Shown here: positions 37,655 through 50,555 of the stretch, in pieces
Position numbering within the stretch: the stretch's first letter is position 1
Layout: every line of letters begins with the position of its first letter
Assembly (NCBI GenBank): GCA_011009095.1
Contig: VTPC01090599.1
Coordinates: 193,662 to 257,661 of the forward strand
DNA: 64,000 nucleotides
Direction: 5' to 3'
Source: Ignelater luminosus
Taxonomy: Eukaryota > Arthropoda > Insecta > Coleoptera > Elateridae
Notes under the pieces: model-generated
Databases searched by the model: none
Seen by the model: only the letters and a program-made list of their open reading frames with translations
Told to the model about the DNA's origin: nothing
Translations under genes and position numbers: made by a program

Positions 37655-39000
37655 TACATACAATATGATTTTAAAAAATTTTCAGTGACATCATCATTCT
37701 AACAAATATTAAGTATTAACTTTGGGGACGTGTTCTAGATGTCAATTTAAGACAAAAGTTCTAATACATCTTTTTTTTTTAATGCTTCCTAAGAAAGATA
37801 CATAAGAGCACCAAAAACAAAAGCAGTCTCTCTGCTATAATTATTAAATTATTGTCTATTCAACAAAACAAAAGATAAATAAAATAAAAAAAAAACATTC
37901 AAAATTTTAGATAGAAAAATTACTTTTAGTATTCAACAAGTACATCCACAGGCAGTTTGCATAAAAAGCCGGCTTTTCATGAAATGGCGATTCATTTACG
38001 ACAAGTTCCGGCTTATAATAAAAGTTTGCCTATTTTATGTTTTCTACATTATTTGCCGACATTACATGTAATGACGGTAACAGATAATGTAACAATCTTA
38101 ATTACATTAAAAACCGGCGCTACACGAAGTGCCTGGGCATTTTATAAATGACAGATTTCACTAAAAGCCTGCAATATACATACTTATACAGGGTGTAACT
38201 TAAGAATTATAACAAACTTGGAGGTGATTCTTTAAATGATTTAAAAAAAATTATGATAAACATGGGTCCGAAACCCAATCGTTTTCGAGATACAGGGTGT
38301 TAAGTTTCACTTAAGATTTCTTGTTTTTTCAATATTTCAAGAACTAGGTTAGATATTAGAGTGAAATTTTCTACATGCTTGTTAGCCTAACGTGTTTACT
38401 ATTTTACCTAGTTTTGTGTTTGATAGTTAAGAAAATTGTTGCACTAGTGAAAAATTAAAAAATTTCCTTATTTTGGGAGTCAAAAATCGATTTGAAAAAA
38501 GCCTCTCGCATTATTTTAGTAGAATGTGTAATGTTCTAGTAGAATTTTATTTTTCACAACCGTTCAAATTATTTGCTTCGCATTCCTCGACAGAAATTAA
38601 GAGTTTTTTGTTATATAATTTTTTTTTTCTAAAATGCGCCGTTTCCGAGGTACAAGTTGTGAAAGTCTAATTTACAATTTCCTGTTTTTAATTAAACTTT
38701 GACATCCTGTATCTCGAAAGCGGTTCTTACGTTCATGTTTTTATGAACCTAACATGGGTCCTTATCCTCACTAACTCCGATTATCTTCACCAGTTGTCAT
38801 TTACTAACTTTAATCTATTACACCGTTCTTATAAAAATTCTTACGAAAATATATATTTTTAGACCACCTTATATATCATTGAAATGAAATTTCTAATAAA
38901 TATGCTGGTATTAAATTTATGTTGCACATGGGAATTTTCTTTGTATTAAACATCTTATGAATTATTTAGTTGTAATTACTCTGGGATGATCAGGATTGAT
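37655..39000. repeat. Non-coding repeats of the TACAGGGTGT class
   Basis: ATACAGGGTGTAACTT at about 38190, GATACAGGGTGTTAAG at about 38292 and its inverse CATCCTGTATCTCGAAA at about 38703 mark one or two copies of a non-coding interspersed repeat. The words TTTCGAGATACAGGGTGT and AAAAAGTTATAGAACAAA recur at about 40.9, 41.9 and 47.8-48.7 kb. No coding content was seen. Confidence 0.5.
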
Positions 39001-39009
39001 CTTATTTTG

Positions 39010-40015
39010 TTATCTATAGTTATCTCTGGTTGCCAGATGTATTTTAAGCGACTTCTTTTGCTTTTGTAGAATTAATTTCTGCTTGTTTGTATGATTTCTT
39101 TCGTTTAATAGTTCTGTTTGACATTTATTTGTTTCAGCTATTTAACCGAGATTATCTTTTATCGCTCCAGCAGCTGTTGAGTAACTATTAGATTCAGGAT
39201 TGATTGTATCAGTTTTGATTAATTTAGGGCTATTTGCAGGCGAATTTTTCTGAGATTTTGGTACAATAGCCTTCTCTCTAAATTCCCTATTTACTTATTA
39301 GGTTTTAAACCAATTTCCGGCATGCCTTATTAGTGTTTCTATTGTTTTCATTGATATATTGCCGTTCTCTTATAGGAATGCGTGTAAGCTGGAGATTATT
39401 TTTCCGAAGGTTAGAGTTTTCTTTGTAATTTTTGGACCAATCTGCAGTCGCCAAATATTCCTTTGGGGTCTTCTGACGGAAATTTTGAATGGTCATTGGT
39501 TGGAGATTCTGCATCTGCTGGCAGAATCTCACTTCGAATTGAGACGGGGGGTCAGTTGTAAGAACTAGCCTTGTGGGAGACTGACGTGCTCTTTAGTGTC
39601 CATTGTACGGTTCTGACCGTTTATTTTATCTTCCCTATTTTATGGAGAAGTGTTTAGTTTTTTTTGTGGGTGTGTGTGCACTCTCTTGTGGACCTTTTTA
39701 TTAACATTGGACCTTTTCACTTTGGTGGATTTTATTAAGAAGCTACAAATACACTGAAGGTATGTTGATCTGTCTCATTTTTTTCTCTATTCTCACTGTT
39801 TGCGTGTCCTTCATAGCTTCTTTGGAGGGAGCCTGCAGTGTCCTCTGTTTTTTTTGAAAGTCGCCATCCCTTGGAGTGAATCGGTAGCTTGCTGGAGGTG
39901 TCAGCGCTCTTGGGAGTTTTCTCGGACCGTGGATCGCCTGAACAAACCCTGTCCACCTGTATTTTCCCTTCAAGGCCTTTTAATCATTAGAATTGAGTCA
40001 CCTGTAGTTTATTGA
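39010..40015 (-). other. Possible decayed retroelement, unclassified
   Basis: Several overlapping minus-strand frames of 70-80 codons occur between about 39.3 and 40.0 kb. They include KTPKEYLATADWSKNYKENS and lysine-rich stretches further down. The composition is like an ORF1 or gag region, but no reverse transcriptase block, zinc knuckle or LTR could be found. I would not assign a family. Confidence 0.2.
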
Positions 40016-42770
40016 ATTACTTGTAATCAATTTTTTTCATTTGTCTTGTTAAACTGTTTCACTTTAATTATGGTATTTACTCTTTTTGCTAATTTTTTTA
40101 TTAGGTGCTCTGAAAAGTTTCGAGTTAATTTTAAAGCTTTGAAAACTCCATTTTATGAAAAGATTCTGCAATAAAAATTAATTTTCATATTTCTTTAACC
40201 GCATTTGTAAATAAAAAATTTTTGTTGTTTTAATGCGTTCATCAATGATAAGTCACAAATATAAGAACAGTTTTGTGTGTTTTGAATTCCATTTCAGGTT
40301 ATGAAGATACAATTGTTTTCGGGTCTGATATAGCGCTATCTTCATTTCAAGTAAGTTTATTATAATTTTTTGTTCTGATATTGTGTTCCTGTCGCACATA
40401 TTTTATTGTAGTTTCAACTAACTTGTTTAATGTTTTGAGAATTTAAAATTTCATTGATCGCTTATACAACTTAATTATATTAAATAGTATTGCAAATTTT
40501 ATTAGGCTACAGTTTTTTCATGAAGTTAAAGTATCATTTTTTTAATTTTTCTTAATAGTATTAAATTAACTTAATAATTGGCGCCCATTCATTTGCTAGT
40601 TTTTTTATTTAGACTTGGATTTGATATCATGTAGTATTTATTTTAAGATCTTAATTATAGATTATATACTAAATAATTTTATGATATATTTTGATTATTT
40701 TCTTGGTGACATAATATATGATATATCTATGTACATATTTTTTTTGAATTGACATCAATAGAACTGCATAAAATTTATTGTGTTGTCTAGTTATTTGACC
40801 TGCCCCTCTCATTCGCCCACGATCCAAGGCCCCGACTGTAGTTAGTTGGGCAGACCATAAGAAGGTCTTTAAATATAAGTAGCTGTAACGCGAGGTTACG
40901 TTACACGGTGCACTTTACAGAAAAAGTTATAGGACAAAGTGTTGCATTTTGTTTTTGAGATAACTCACGACCTTACCAAAAATCGTTGAGTTTGAGGGGT
41001 TTCGAGAAATTTCCAATTTTACGAAAATTACAGATTCTACGGAAACGAGGCAGAAGCAGCTGTTTTTGACAAACCGATTGTTGATCTCGAGAACAGAAAT
41101 TTTCTAGTTTTCCAGTAACGTTTTCTTTAGGATACTGAGTCGGTTTTTCTAATTTTCCTCGTTTAATAAGTATATCAAATTAAGCTAAGTAAAATAATAG
41201 ACACCTTAGAGAAACGATCATTTAGAAAATTCCATTTCAATATTTTACTGTATTTACCGCAATCATTGGAAAAGCAAGAAGTTTTACATGAAAATCGATT
41301 TATTAAGCTCAATTTAATTTCTAAAAGTTGCGTATAAATAACAAAGTTAATTCCACAGTTTGACACCACAACAGAAGATGTTTCCTGTTTTAAAATAAAC
41401 ATTGACCGTGAAGTTTATCTATTTTTAAATCCAATATGGTTTCCTTCAATAGAATTACAACAAAAATAAAATTCTCATATAAAGCTAATTATTAAATATA
41501 AGTAAAACCCTGATTACACCTTTTTAAATGTTTATTTCAGTTATGCATTAATATATCAATGTTTTAGTTAAAATCTTATATAATTATCCATAGAAATATA
41601 TAATAAACAAGAGATTTCCCAATCACACCAAAATAATTGAATGTAACCGAATTCAAACAAAATCTCTTGAAAAAGCTAAGTTAATTAAATATAAGTGCTT
41701 TCAACAGCCTTATGAAGATATTGGTTGACATGTTCTTAAGGATTTCTTCTGATGGTCGTACAAGTACAAAAAAACAAATCATGTGGCTTGAACTGTAAAT
41801 TACATCCCACTAATGCAAAGCCTACCAAAACAAAATATCGGCAAAAACATATTCCATAGAGAATTCAAATATGTGATGATAGCATTCTATGTATTTAAGA
41901 TAAAAAAGTGACATTGTGCCATGCGTACTTACAACATCCTGTATTATGGAAAAATAATATTAGTTCATAAAGTATCAAATGCCAAAGACAATGATTTTGA
42001 ATTTTTGTCCTAACTTAATAAACAACGAAGTTATGTACGAATTCGTCTTAGGTGGGACGCCCTGTATATTGACAACTCAAGTTTACTTAAAATGATGTCA
42101 TAAATGACAGACCTTTAACCTAAAATAATTATTTAGTAACTTTTAAAGAAACTTCAGAGTACACTGACAAAAAAAATATGCACTTAACGTTCTAAAAACC
42201 GTTTAAGGGAAAAGTCGCCATTTTGAATTTTTGCGTTCCTGGAAAAAGCGCCTGAACCATTTGTGCTATCAAGTTCGTTTTTATGACAAACTGTCTAGGC
42301 TGTATTATTAATGAAACACTGATAGAGCTTCTTTCAGCAGATTTGCGTTTATCTGATGTTTGGCCCTTGTCAAATTACACTTATCTATAACCATTTGCCT
42401 CACTATCAAAAGGATATTTAGTTCGTTTAACTGCATCGACCAACTGGTTAGAAACTACAATTAAAACAAGATCCTTTGCTTCCTGAATTAAATAACTGTA
42501 ATCTTAATAAAAAGATAAGACTATATCCATTTTCTGGCCTTATAGAATATAAATAATTATTCAGTGGTGCCATAAAAGAAATATCGAAGTGCAATTCAGT
42601 GGAAAGTACATATTAGAGAAAATTGTTGCTCTTCTGTGCCATTTTAATTGGTTTCTCTATTTACTCCTCATTTGTCCTCGCATTAAAGCAGCAATTTCTT
42701 TAGTTTTGTGTTTAGTGTAAAAATAAGAAAAATATCCATATTTGTGTTTTTTAATTTTGACAACACGCTG
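40016..42770. other. No firm gene; repeats of the CAGGGTGT class and one exon-like segment
   Basis: Holds the exon-like 53-bp segment at 40298-40350 (see findings), a GC-richer patch at about 40.80-40.87 kb, and repeat-like words near 40.9-41.2 and 41.9-42.07 kb (GACGCCCTGTATATTGAC). Otherwise unannotated AT-rich DNA, presumably dlg1 intron or upstream sequence. Confidence 0.35.
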
Positions 42771-42779
42771 AGGATATAG

Positions 42780-43980
42780 GAGTAGGTCAACTGGGAAAAA
42801 TGGTCAAGCATGATTCACACCAAAGGGTGACTGAGCAAGAAGCAAAACAAGCTCTTTTTAATGACAGATCTTCTCGGAAAATCCTACTAATGAGATATGA
42901 CTTTCGTATCTCATCTAACTAAAGAATTACTCCTAAAAATTGAAACACTTCAGTTAAAATATTGTTCGAGTAAGAAACGTCTTTGCGAATAGTCGTCAAA
43001 AATCAGCAAATCGACATACTCTACAGTTCTTGAGTTATCAAAAGGAAGCCTTAATCGAATTATCCAAAAAGCTTTAAAATTCCACATGCTAAAACTGTAG
43101 ATAGTTTAAGAACTAAGTGATCGAGAAAAAATTATAAGATTGAAATTGAAACATCCAGAACAATTCCTCGTATTGAGCTGTCTTTTAATATCAATGAAGC
43201 CAATTTTTATCTATGCGGGTACGTAAACAAGGTACTGATCAGATGAAAACCCAAAACATACAAGGTCTTTTCACAGCTCAGAAATTATTGTCTGGTGTAG
43301 TACTAGTGCTTTCTTCATTATTGATCTATTAGAATATTAAGTTACAAGGAGCACAATGAAGTCTTCTTGTGTTGAGGACGGTTGTTGTTGACTCACAGCC
43401 GAGGCGGTGCAAAGAGTGCGAAACACAAAAAACCGTTCTACTCCAAGTGACAGACTATTTTTTCTTCGAGAGTACGAAATTAATTAAAAATTAAAATTCA
43501 AACTGACAGAATAATTAAATTTTAAATTTGACATTTGTAAACAGGGCCTGCTGGAGTATTGAAATATTCTGATATTATTGTGTTAGTAACGTAATGAACA
43601 ATGAACATCAATGTCAGCCACAAATATCAAAATGGGCATATTATTATACGTTCGAAGAAAAACGTTTTTAAGGGCGAAAAGTCTCTCATTTGACTGCCAA
43701 ACAGTACATGTTTATGCTGAAGATATTTTCTATTCAAATCTAAATGAGATGAAACTACTTATAAAATATAATTTCAGTAGATGAAGAACAGCTCCAGATT
43801 TCTTTCTGTGGGACTGGTTAAAGAAAACAGGTATCCTGGCACTGTTTGTGGTTTATAGAACTATACACGAAGGAATTTTAAATATTGTCTTGAATATTCC
43901 AGAGCTCGTTGTAAACAGTTTTCTCTCAAAATTATCAAAATCTATTATGTAACGTATTGAATGAAATAATCAAAGACATG
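42780..43980 (+). pseudogene. Ancient mariner-like transposase relic
   Basis: Fragments of an IS630-Tc1-mariner transposase appear in order over many frame changes. There is a GSLNRIIQKALKFHMLKL segment (second helix-turn-helix), then SFNINEANFYLCGYVNK near 43.18 kb, matching the first-Asp block SDEAHFHLGGFVNK of the intact DD41D element with Asp changed to Asn. Next comes IIVWCSTS, and near 43.80 kb TAPDFFLWDWLKKTG (third-acid block) leading into an ILNIVLNIPELVVNSFLSKL tail. No termini could be located. It is the oldest of three related copies in the window. Confidence 0.6.
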
Positions 43981-43984
43981 AATA

Positions 43985-45723
43985 TTAATTTCACAGGCCA
44001 TTCAAAATGACTTCTTTTGATATTTGTTGACTAAAGCATAGCATAAATCTAATAAATGTATCACTGATTTTATTTACGTAAGCTATCTCTATAACAATTT
44101 ATTTCTGTGCTATAAATACTGAATTCTTGTTCTATAGAGAAAATCTGATTCTTCATATACGAAGTTATTTACTAGAACAATAGTCTGTTATTTAACGAGT
44201 ATGTAATGGTTATTATTTAGTCCCTTTAGAAACTTTGTTATATTATACAAATAATGAAAAGCTAAAGAAAGGGAATTTCAAACAAAGATTCTAAACAAAC
44301 CAAACAAACGCTTGCAAACCATAAGTACTAACAAAAGTTTTATTTATGTAAAATTTTAAATCCCAATTACTAAAAATATCACAAAATAAATATTTTCGTT
44401 TCATGCTTGCAGTGACGGTTTGTATTCAAAGTGTGGCCTACAGTACTATACAATAAATTGGACGTGCTTTGATGTTGTGTTAGCAGCATTTACAAAACTG
44501 AAATATCTATGGTAAAGAAATTCTTAATGAAGCGCACAACTCGCTTTAAAAGAGGATCATTTAATAGAGAATACAAAAAAGTTAAACTCTCCATTCCACC
44601 TATTAAATCTGGAAGTTGGCGCTTTCACGGATAATGAAACTTTTGCAAAAACCACACAAAAAGCCATATCAATCGAACTGTGAATAATCCTTGTTAAGTT
44701 TAAAACAAAAAACCGGTAAAAGTAAAAGACTCGGTCTCTGCAATTTTTGTCCGTATTTTATGTTAAAATTCGTTTACAAATTCGAGAAGATTATCCGCTA
44801 TCAATATGAATTTTAAAAAACTAAAACTTTGAAAGATTTCACAGAAATATCGAATTTGATGCAGACGTTGAATGTAAATAAGCCATGTCGTAAAACCTTC
44901 AATGAAATTATGCATGTGGGAGGATAACCACATAGAGTACACCTGGAGTCTATCGATGGGAGCAATCTTACCGATTTTCCCAATATTATGATTTTTTACT
45001 CAAAGAAAAGTAGACACTTAGTTCCCACTATGTGCAACTTTGAAATTCAAAAGATTCAATTTCATAGGAACGTGCTTGTTTGTCTGAATGATCAACGGTC
45101 TCATTTTTGATAAAAGTAAATCAATCAGTCGGTATGTAAATTAAAAAGAAAAAACTAAATAAAAAAGAAATTTCTGAATTAGTTCCTACTTTCAGTATTA
45201 ATAATATAATGATGTGGAAAGTTAATATAAAAATACCGTTCTCGCATTGAATTATATCCGAACATCGATATCAGGCATTTTTGTAATTTATTGACAGCTA
45301 AGCATACACTAATTGTGAATTCCAAAGATTTTCCTGTTGTTTGGAAAAAATTCCAGAATTAAGGAATGCAGAATTCGGTTTTTATGTTGGAATGCATTTG
45401 TATTAACCATAATCGCCTATAAAAATTTTTTATAAAAGTTAAAAATGTGTTTTTCAGAGACTATGTGTCGCAGACTACGAAAAATCAATAGTTAGGTTCA
45501 TGAGATGCAGCAGCTCTAATGTAATTATTATTAAATATTAGTGCAATTTTGCAATTTTTAAATAAGAATTGTTTGCATAATATTTATGCTATTTTTATAG
45601 CTCAGTGACAAGTTATCACGAATCTTAATAACACCCAATAGCTGATGAATAGATACGTTCATTCTTTCATGCATTTGCCGTTTACTTAGTTAAGGCTTCG
45701 TATACACTTGCAACATAACCTTT
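43985..45723. other. No recognisable gene
   Basis: AT-rich spacer between the ancient transposase relic and the next mariner; no feature supported. Confidence 0.4.
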
Positions 45724-45725
45724 TA

Positions 45726-46976
45726 CGAGGGTTGCTATTTATATTTCTGGCCTTGGCAACACTGACTGTTTCCAGGCGTCAGCTGACATTTCCGGTGTAA
45801 ACTTTACATTGTTGAACATAACCTCAACCACAACATTTTGTCATTTGAGTGCGATTAGTGTTGTTTGCAGTTAATTGAAAAGTGCATTCCCTAGTAAAAA
45901 ATGGAATTGACCCGTGAACACTTTCGTGCAATTATTTTTCATAACTTTCGACGTGGATTATCATTATATAGCGATGAAGCTCCATCCTACAGCACTGTAA
46001 AAAAACTGGTATAGTGAATTCAAACGTGGCCGATGTTTACTCCAGGACGAAATCCGTGAAGGCCGTCCAAAATCTGTCGTTGTGCCTGAAAACATCGATG
46101 CTGTGCGTGAACTGATTAAACAAGATCGTCATGTGACATACCGTGAGATTGAGGCATCTTTGGGCATTAGTATGACTGGCATCAACAAGATATTACATGA
46201 TCATTTGGCCGTAAAAAAAAATTGTTCCCGTTGGATCCCGCATAACCTGACCAATGCTCAAAAGAAGGTTCGCGTCGACTGGTGCATTGAAATGTTGAAA
46301 AAATTTGCGAAAGGTGCATCAAAGACTGTGTATAACATCTGCACAGGTGACAAATCATGGATCTACGCATAGGATCCCAAAACAAAACAGCAATCAACTG
46401 TGTGGGTCTTTCAAGACGAGCCAAATCCAACAAAAGTTGTTCGCGGAAGAAGCACATCGAAGCAAATGGTTGCCTGTTTCTTTGGCATTACCGATCCTGT
46501 GGCAACAGTGGCGTTAGAGCAACGTAAGACGGTCAATTCTGAATGGTACAAAACCATTTGTTTGCCAGAAGTCATTGGAGAAATTCAGAAAACTTCAAAG
46601 AAGAGGCGAATCATTCTTCATCATGACAATGCATGCTCAAACAATTGAATATTTAACCAGCCAGAAGGTCGAGTTGATGGGCCATCCACCATACAGCCCT
46701 GATATGACACCCAATGACTTCTTTTTGTTACCGTACATCAAAAACAAACTGCGTGGTCAACGATTTTCAACACCAGAAGAAGCCGTTTTTTGTTTCAAAA
46801 CGCATATTTTGGAGCTGCCTCAAACAGAGTGGAAAAAGTGCTTCGAAAATTGGTTCAAACGCATGGAAAAGTGTATCAATTTTAATGGAGAATATTTTGA
46901 AAAACAATACAACTAGTTTCGATCATAAATACTTGTTTCTTCATTGTTAGGCCAGAAATATAAATAGCAACCCTCG
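45726..46976 (+). mobile_element. Classical mariner element (DD34D), nearly complete
   Basis: 1251 bp flanked by TA on both sides (45724-45725 and 46977-46978). The terminal inverted repeats are 28 bp and match perfectly, beginning CGAGGGTTGCTATTTATATT and ending TCTGGCCT. The interior carries a single transposase gene with a few lesions. Perfect termini point to a relatively young copy. Confidence 0.93.
45901..46916 (+). pseudogene. Mariner transposase with a few inactivating lesions
   Basis: The gene starts MELTREHFRAIIFHNFRRGL and continues into the paired helix-turn-helix region (DEAPSYSTV, EFKRGRCLLQ, EGRPKSV, IEASLGISMTGINKIL). The catalytic domain shows CTGDKSWIYA with the first Asp, RRIILHHDNA with the second and PPYSPDMTPNDFFLLPYIK with the third, the DD34D arrangement. 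Lesions: a stretch of about ten codons appears missing after FRRGLS, a frameshift lies near 46.01 kb, TAG at 46370-46372 replaces the codon before DPKTKQQSTVW, and a small deletion with frame change near 46.63 kb removes the residues after HHDNA. The C-terminus ends normally at 46916. Confidence 0.9.
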
Positions 46977-46978
46977 TA

Positions 46979-49728
46979 CAACATCCGATCGTAACTACGA
47001 TATTCACTAGAATAACAAACAAAAAGCCTATCGATTGTAGCATAACTCTCCATTATTAATTAAATTTATTTAAAATTTATTAAAATGCAGAATATTCCTC
47101 AGAATTCATAGTAAGTATTAGGCTTCTGTCGGGTTACTAAAAAACTTGAAAAGGTTAGTATTTTTTATTAAAAATGGTGTGTCTAAAAAGACAGCACCTC
47201 TAAAGGTTTTTGTTTTTTAAAACAGCACCTAAAAACTATTTTAAGTAAAAAAAAACCTAATCGTTTTAATTAATTTTAAATTTAAAGTTTTCCCCGAGGT
47301 TGAGATAATTTGTAGATAAATACATCAAGCAGTTTTTTTTCTTAAATTTATCACAAATTAATAATTCTTTAGAAACTTTGAAGTTCATTATCTCGAAACT
47401 CATTTTTTGGTTAACTACGTCTAATTATACACCAGTGAGGGCCGAAAAACGTGAAGTAATTGTTCATAAAAACAAATGAATAGCGTCGAGATTGTTAGGT
47501 TTAGACCAGTCGGTATGATGTACCTTAAAATAATTTTAATTTCTGAGCAGTGCAGTGTAGACGACTTTTATCTTTCACAGACTATTTATCAATAAATAAA
47601 AAGGTATGTTATCCAGGCTACAAGTGGCAATTTAAAACTGTACATTACATGCACCTAGTAAAACAAAATTAAAAAAACATTGCAATTTACCACCAACTTT
47701 ACCTAAATATAATACTAAAAATAATATAAAAATATCTAACAGTAACAAAATAATCAATAAACAATTTACGGCAGTTATTATTCTCTTATTTTTTTAATTT
47801 TATTTTTAGTATACAGGATGTAAGTCTACTTTGTTATATAACATTTTTCCATAAAGATCAACGCTTTTAAGATACAGATACTGAAAAATTAAAAATTCTG
47901 CTGTTTCTTGAACAAACATTCTATTTATCAGAAAAAGTTTCTCTTGCACATTTTCCGTAGAATGTGTCATTTTCTAGTAAAGTCGAGTTTTACAAAATTA
48001 CCCACCTTCGTTAAAGTTAAATTAATATTTTTCAATAGCATGCAGTGTTGATACCACAGTCTTTGTCCGGTCGTTACTGGACAGTGTATATCACATCAAA
48101 AAGTTTTAATGATTCATACCTCAATCAAGAGCAGAGATTTGGCAAGAGGCTAGGTACCTCTTCTAAAAGAAATTGATAGATTTTGAAAAATCCAACTTTA
48201 CTAGTAAATGACACATTCTACAGGAAAAGTTCAAGAGCAACTTCTTTTGCTAAATCAATTGTTGATTCTAAAAATGACAGAAGTTTTTAATTTTTCAATG
48301 GCGTAGCGATTTTTTACAGTAAAGTGCCTAGCCCCTTCTTAACCCGCCGCCACTGATACGGATATCAAACATAGATCTACGTAAAAATTAGACATCCAAG
48401 AGTACTAAACATGTAGAAACCTCCATACCGATCTCTTACGTTGTTTTCGAGATACTGAAAGAAAGAGGAATCTTAAACTAAAATTTGACACCCTGTATCT
48501 TGGAAACGGTAAGCTTTATGAAAAAAAAGTTATAGAACAAAATAGACTTGACTTTTGATAAAGAATTACCTGCTAAATATTTGCACGCATATTACTTATA
48601 CCGTTCTATCTAAATACACAATCAATGAGGACTAGTTTTATTAAAATATACAGAGTGTTTTAGTTAAAATTAAAAATATAATCTGCCCTATTTGTATTGT
48701 TTGTAGTAAGTATTGTTTTCGTGTTTTTGGTACATAATTTATCATCTATTGATGTTATTAATTTGTACGTATGTAACATAGAGTTGTAAAGCATGAGCCT
48801 GCGTTACATTTATTATTATCTACTAACATAATACTATAAAATATTGAAAACACATGAAAGTAATGTGTTGGAAGGTAAGGTATTGTTTCGAGCAGCAAAG
48901 TTAAACAAACCAATTTTTAAATATAAATAGCTGTAAAGATTTTGCAATTAAAAAAGTCATACGAACCTAAATTGACGGCCAGGAGCGCTCCTGTTTGAAT
49001 CCGTATTTATCAATAAAATAAAATAATAACAGTAAAATGTAGTGTTAACTTGGAAGATACATTTCTTTACGGATCACCTACACGTCCTAAACGTGAATGT
49101 ATCTGTTCAGTATTCAGTACCGTCTGAACTAAAGAAGAAACTCTTGAAGTTGCCGGATGTGCTCTATCAATAAAACATTACGCAACCGCATTTTGAAATA
49201 TTTTACCGTAAACTAATGTCGAATCTATTAGTTCATTGTCCGTATAGAAATTATTATTATTACTTGTTCGTCACAAAATAAAACACTACACAAACACAAA
49301 TAATAATAGTTCGAAGTTGAAGTAGTAATCAAATAAACAATAAACAGTCAACAAACACTAGCACCGAAAACCCAACTTATAATAAAAGAAAATCGTACAG
49401 GTAAAGTTGTACTCGAACCGTTACGTTTATTAGCGCGTCTGCGAAATAACTAAATTCAAGATTTTGTTAAATTAGAATATGCAGAAATAAAAGTTTTTGG
49501 TGTACCATATGTTCATGGCGTCGCGTTGTTATCGCACAACTAAAAGACCAAACACTCTTTTTCTTATTGATAAATAGGCCCAAACAAACTTTATATCTTT
49601 TTTAAGTAGAAAATGGGACCACCTGCGCAACTGTTACAACAAAAGCAGAAACTAAAGCCTACTATACACTACACGTGTGACTCGTAATACATGACACATA
49701 ATTATTTAGTTTATTACATTTTCTTCCT
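46979..49728. repeat. Unannotated DNA with CAGGGTGT-class repeats
   Basis: From about 47.81 kb (TATACAGGATGTAAG) to about 48.66 kb (ATACAGAGTGTTTTAG) the sequence has the look of the same non-coding repeat class seen near 38.2 kb. It includes TTTTCGAGATACTG and ACACCCTGTATCTTGG. No coding frame is supported. The GTTTGAATCC near 49.0 kb resembles a tRNA B box but no tRNA folds around it. Confidence 0.4.
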
Positions 49729-49729
49729 T

Positions 49730-49781
<52 letters not shown>

Positions 49782-49791
49782 NNNNNNNNNN

Positions 49792-49843
<52 letters not shown>

Positions 49844-49863
49844 TAATAATAATAATAATAATA
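49730..49863 (+). repeat. (AAT)n microsatellite with a 10-N assembly gap
   Basis: A nearly pure AAT/ATA trinucleotide run interrupted by exactly ten N at 49782-49791 and by one TAACAAT variant near 49840. The true length is unknown because the gap lies within the repeat. The open frame predicted across it is meaningless. Confidence 0.95.
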
Positions 49864-50254
49864 GGATCAAGAAGTAGGTATATATATGAATAAAAGAGGA
49901 TGTGATTATCCTTCATTATTCTGATATTCTTCAACGAAAAAAATAAAAACTACTTTGTAATCCTTTATTATATCCCTGCTTTCTTCCTCTGTTTGGCGGT
50001 CGTATATTTACTGCATCCTTTATCATAATTTGAATATAATATTTCTTTCTTGCTTTGTCCAATTTTATTTTTGATGCTGATGGTGCGAGTTAGTAAAAAC
50101 TTCCCTGTTGGTCACCATCGATTGTAACTTGATCATTGATTGTCCAATGATCAAAGAGCGACATAGATTAGTTTATACGTCATGAGAACAGTGTCGGCGA
50201 CATGATCGTGTTAAAAGGTGGAGAGTTTACCAAGTACTATGTAAATGCACATAG

Positions 50255-50555
50255 CGTGAGCGATGTACTATATTCTAGCGTCGGGTACAGAGCTAAGCAG
50301 CAGACCTGGAAGAAGTACAAAAAACTCCATCAACAGGGCAGTCCGCTACCATTCTGAACTCGAAAGCCGGATTGCAATGTCCCAACTCAATCAGCCTGGT
50401 ATCCTACGTATAGGGAGGCGTAAGGCCGGCTTCATAACCTCCAGTTTCTCAGCCTCACCAGATGGGTTTACCTTCGGGGGGCCCGACCGTGACCAAACCC
50501 TATTCTTATGAGATACTGAGCTTGGGGCTCCTCAGTAGGTGGAACGAAAAAACCA
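50255..50555. other. GC-rich 300-bp segment, unclassified
   Basis: This block is much richer in G+C than its surroundings and has sharp edges. Near its right side TACTGAGCTTGGGGCTCCTC is followed by AGTA, giving a 7-bp perfect stem (TACTGAG/CTCAGTA). A G-run followed by CCCGACC occurs near 50.48 kb. It looks like a piece of an interspersed repeat such as a LINE untranslated region or a SINE, but no A/B box pair or coding homology was found. Confidence 0.35.

Noticed and set aside
48955-49015. GTTTGAATCC resembling a tRNA B box
   Set aside because: No A box at the right distance and no cloverleaf can be folded.
49662-49934. 90-codon open frame rich in Ile and Leu
   Set aside because: It is the translation of the trinucleotide microsatellite and spans the N gap.
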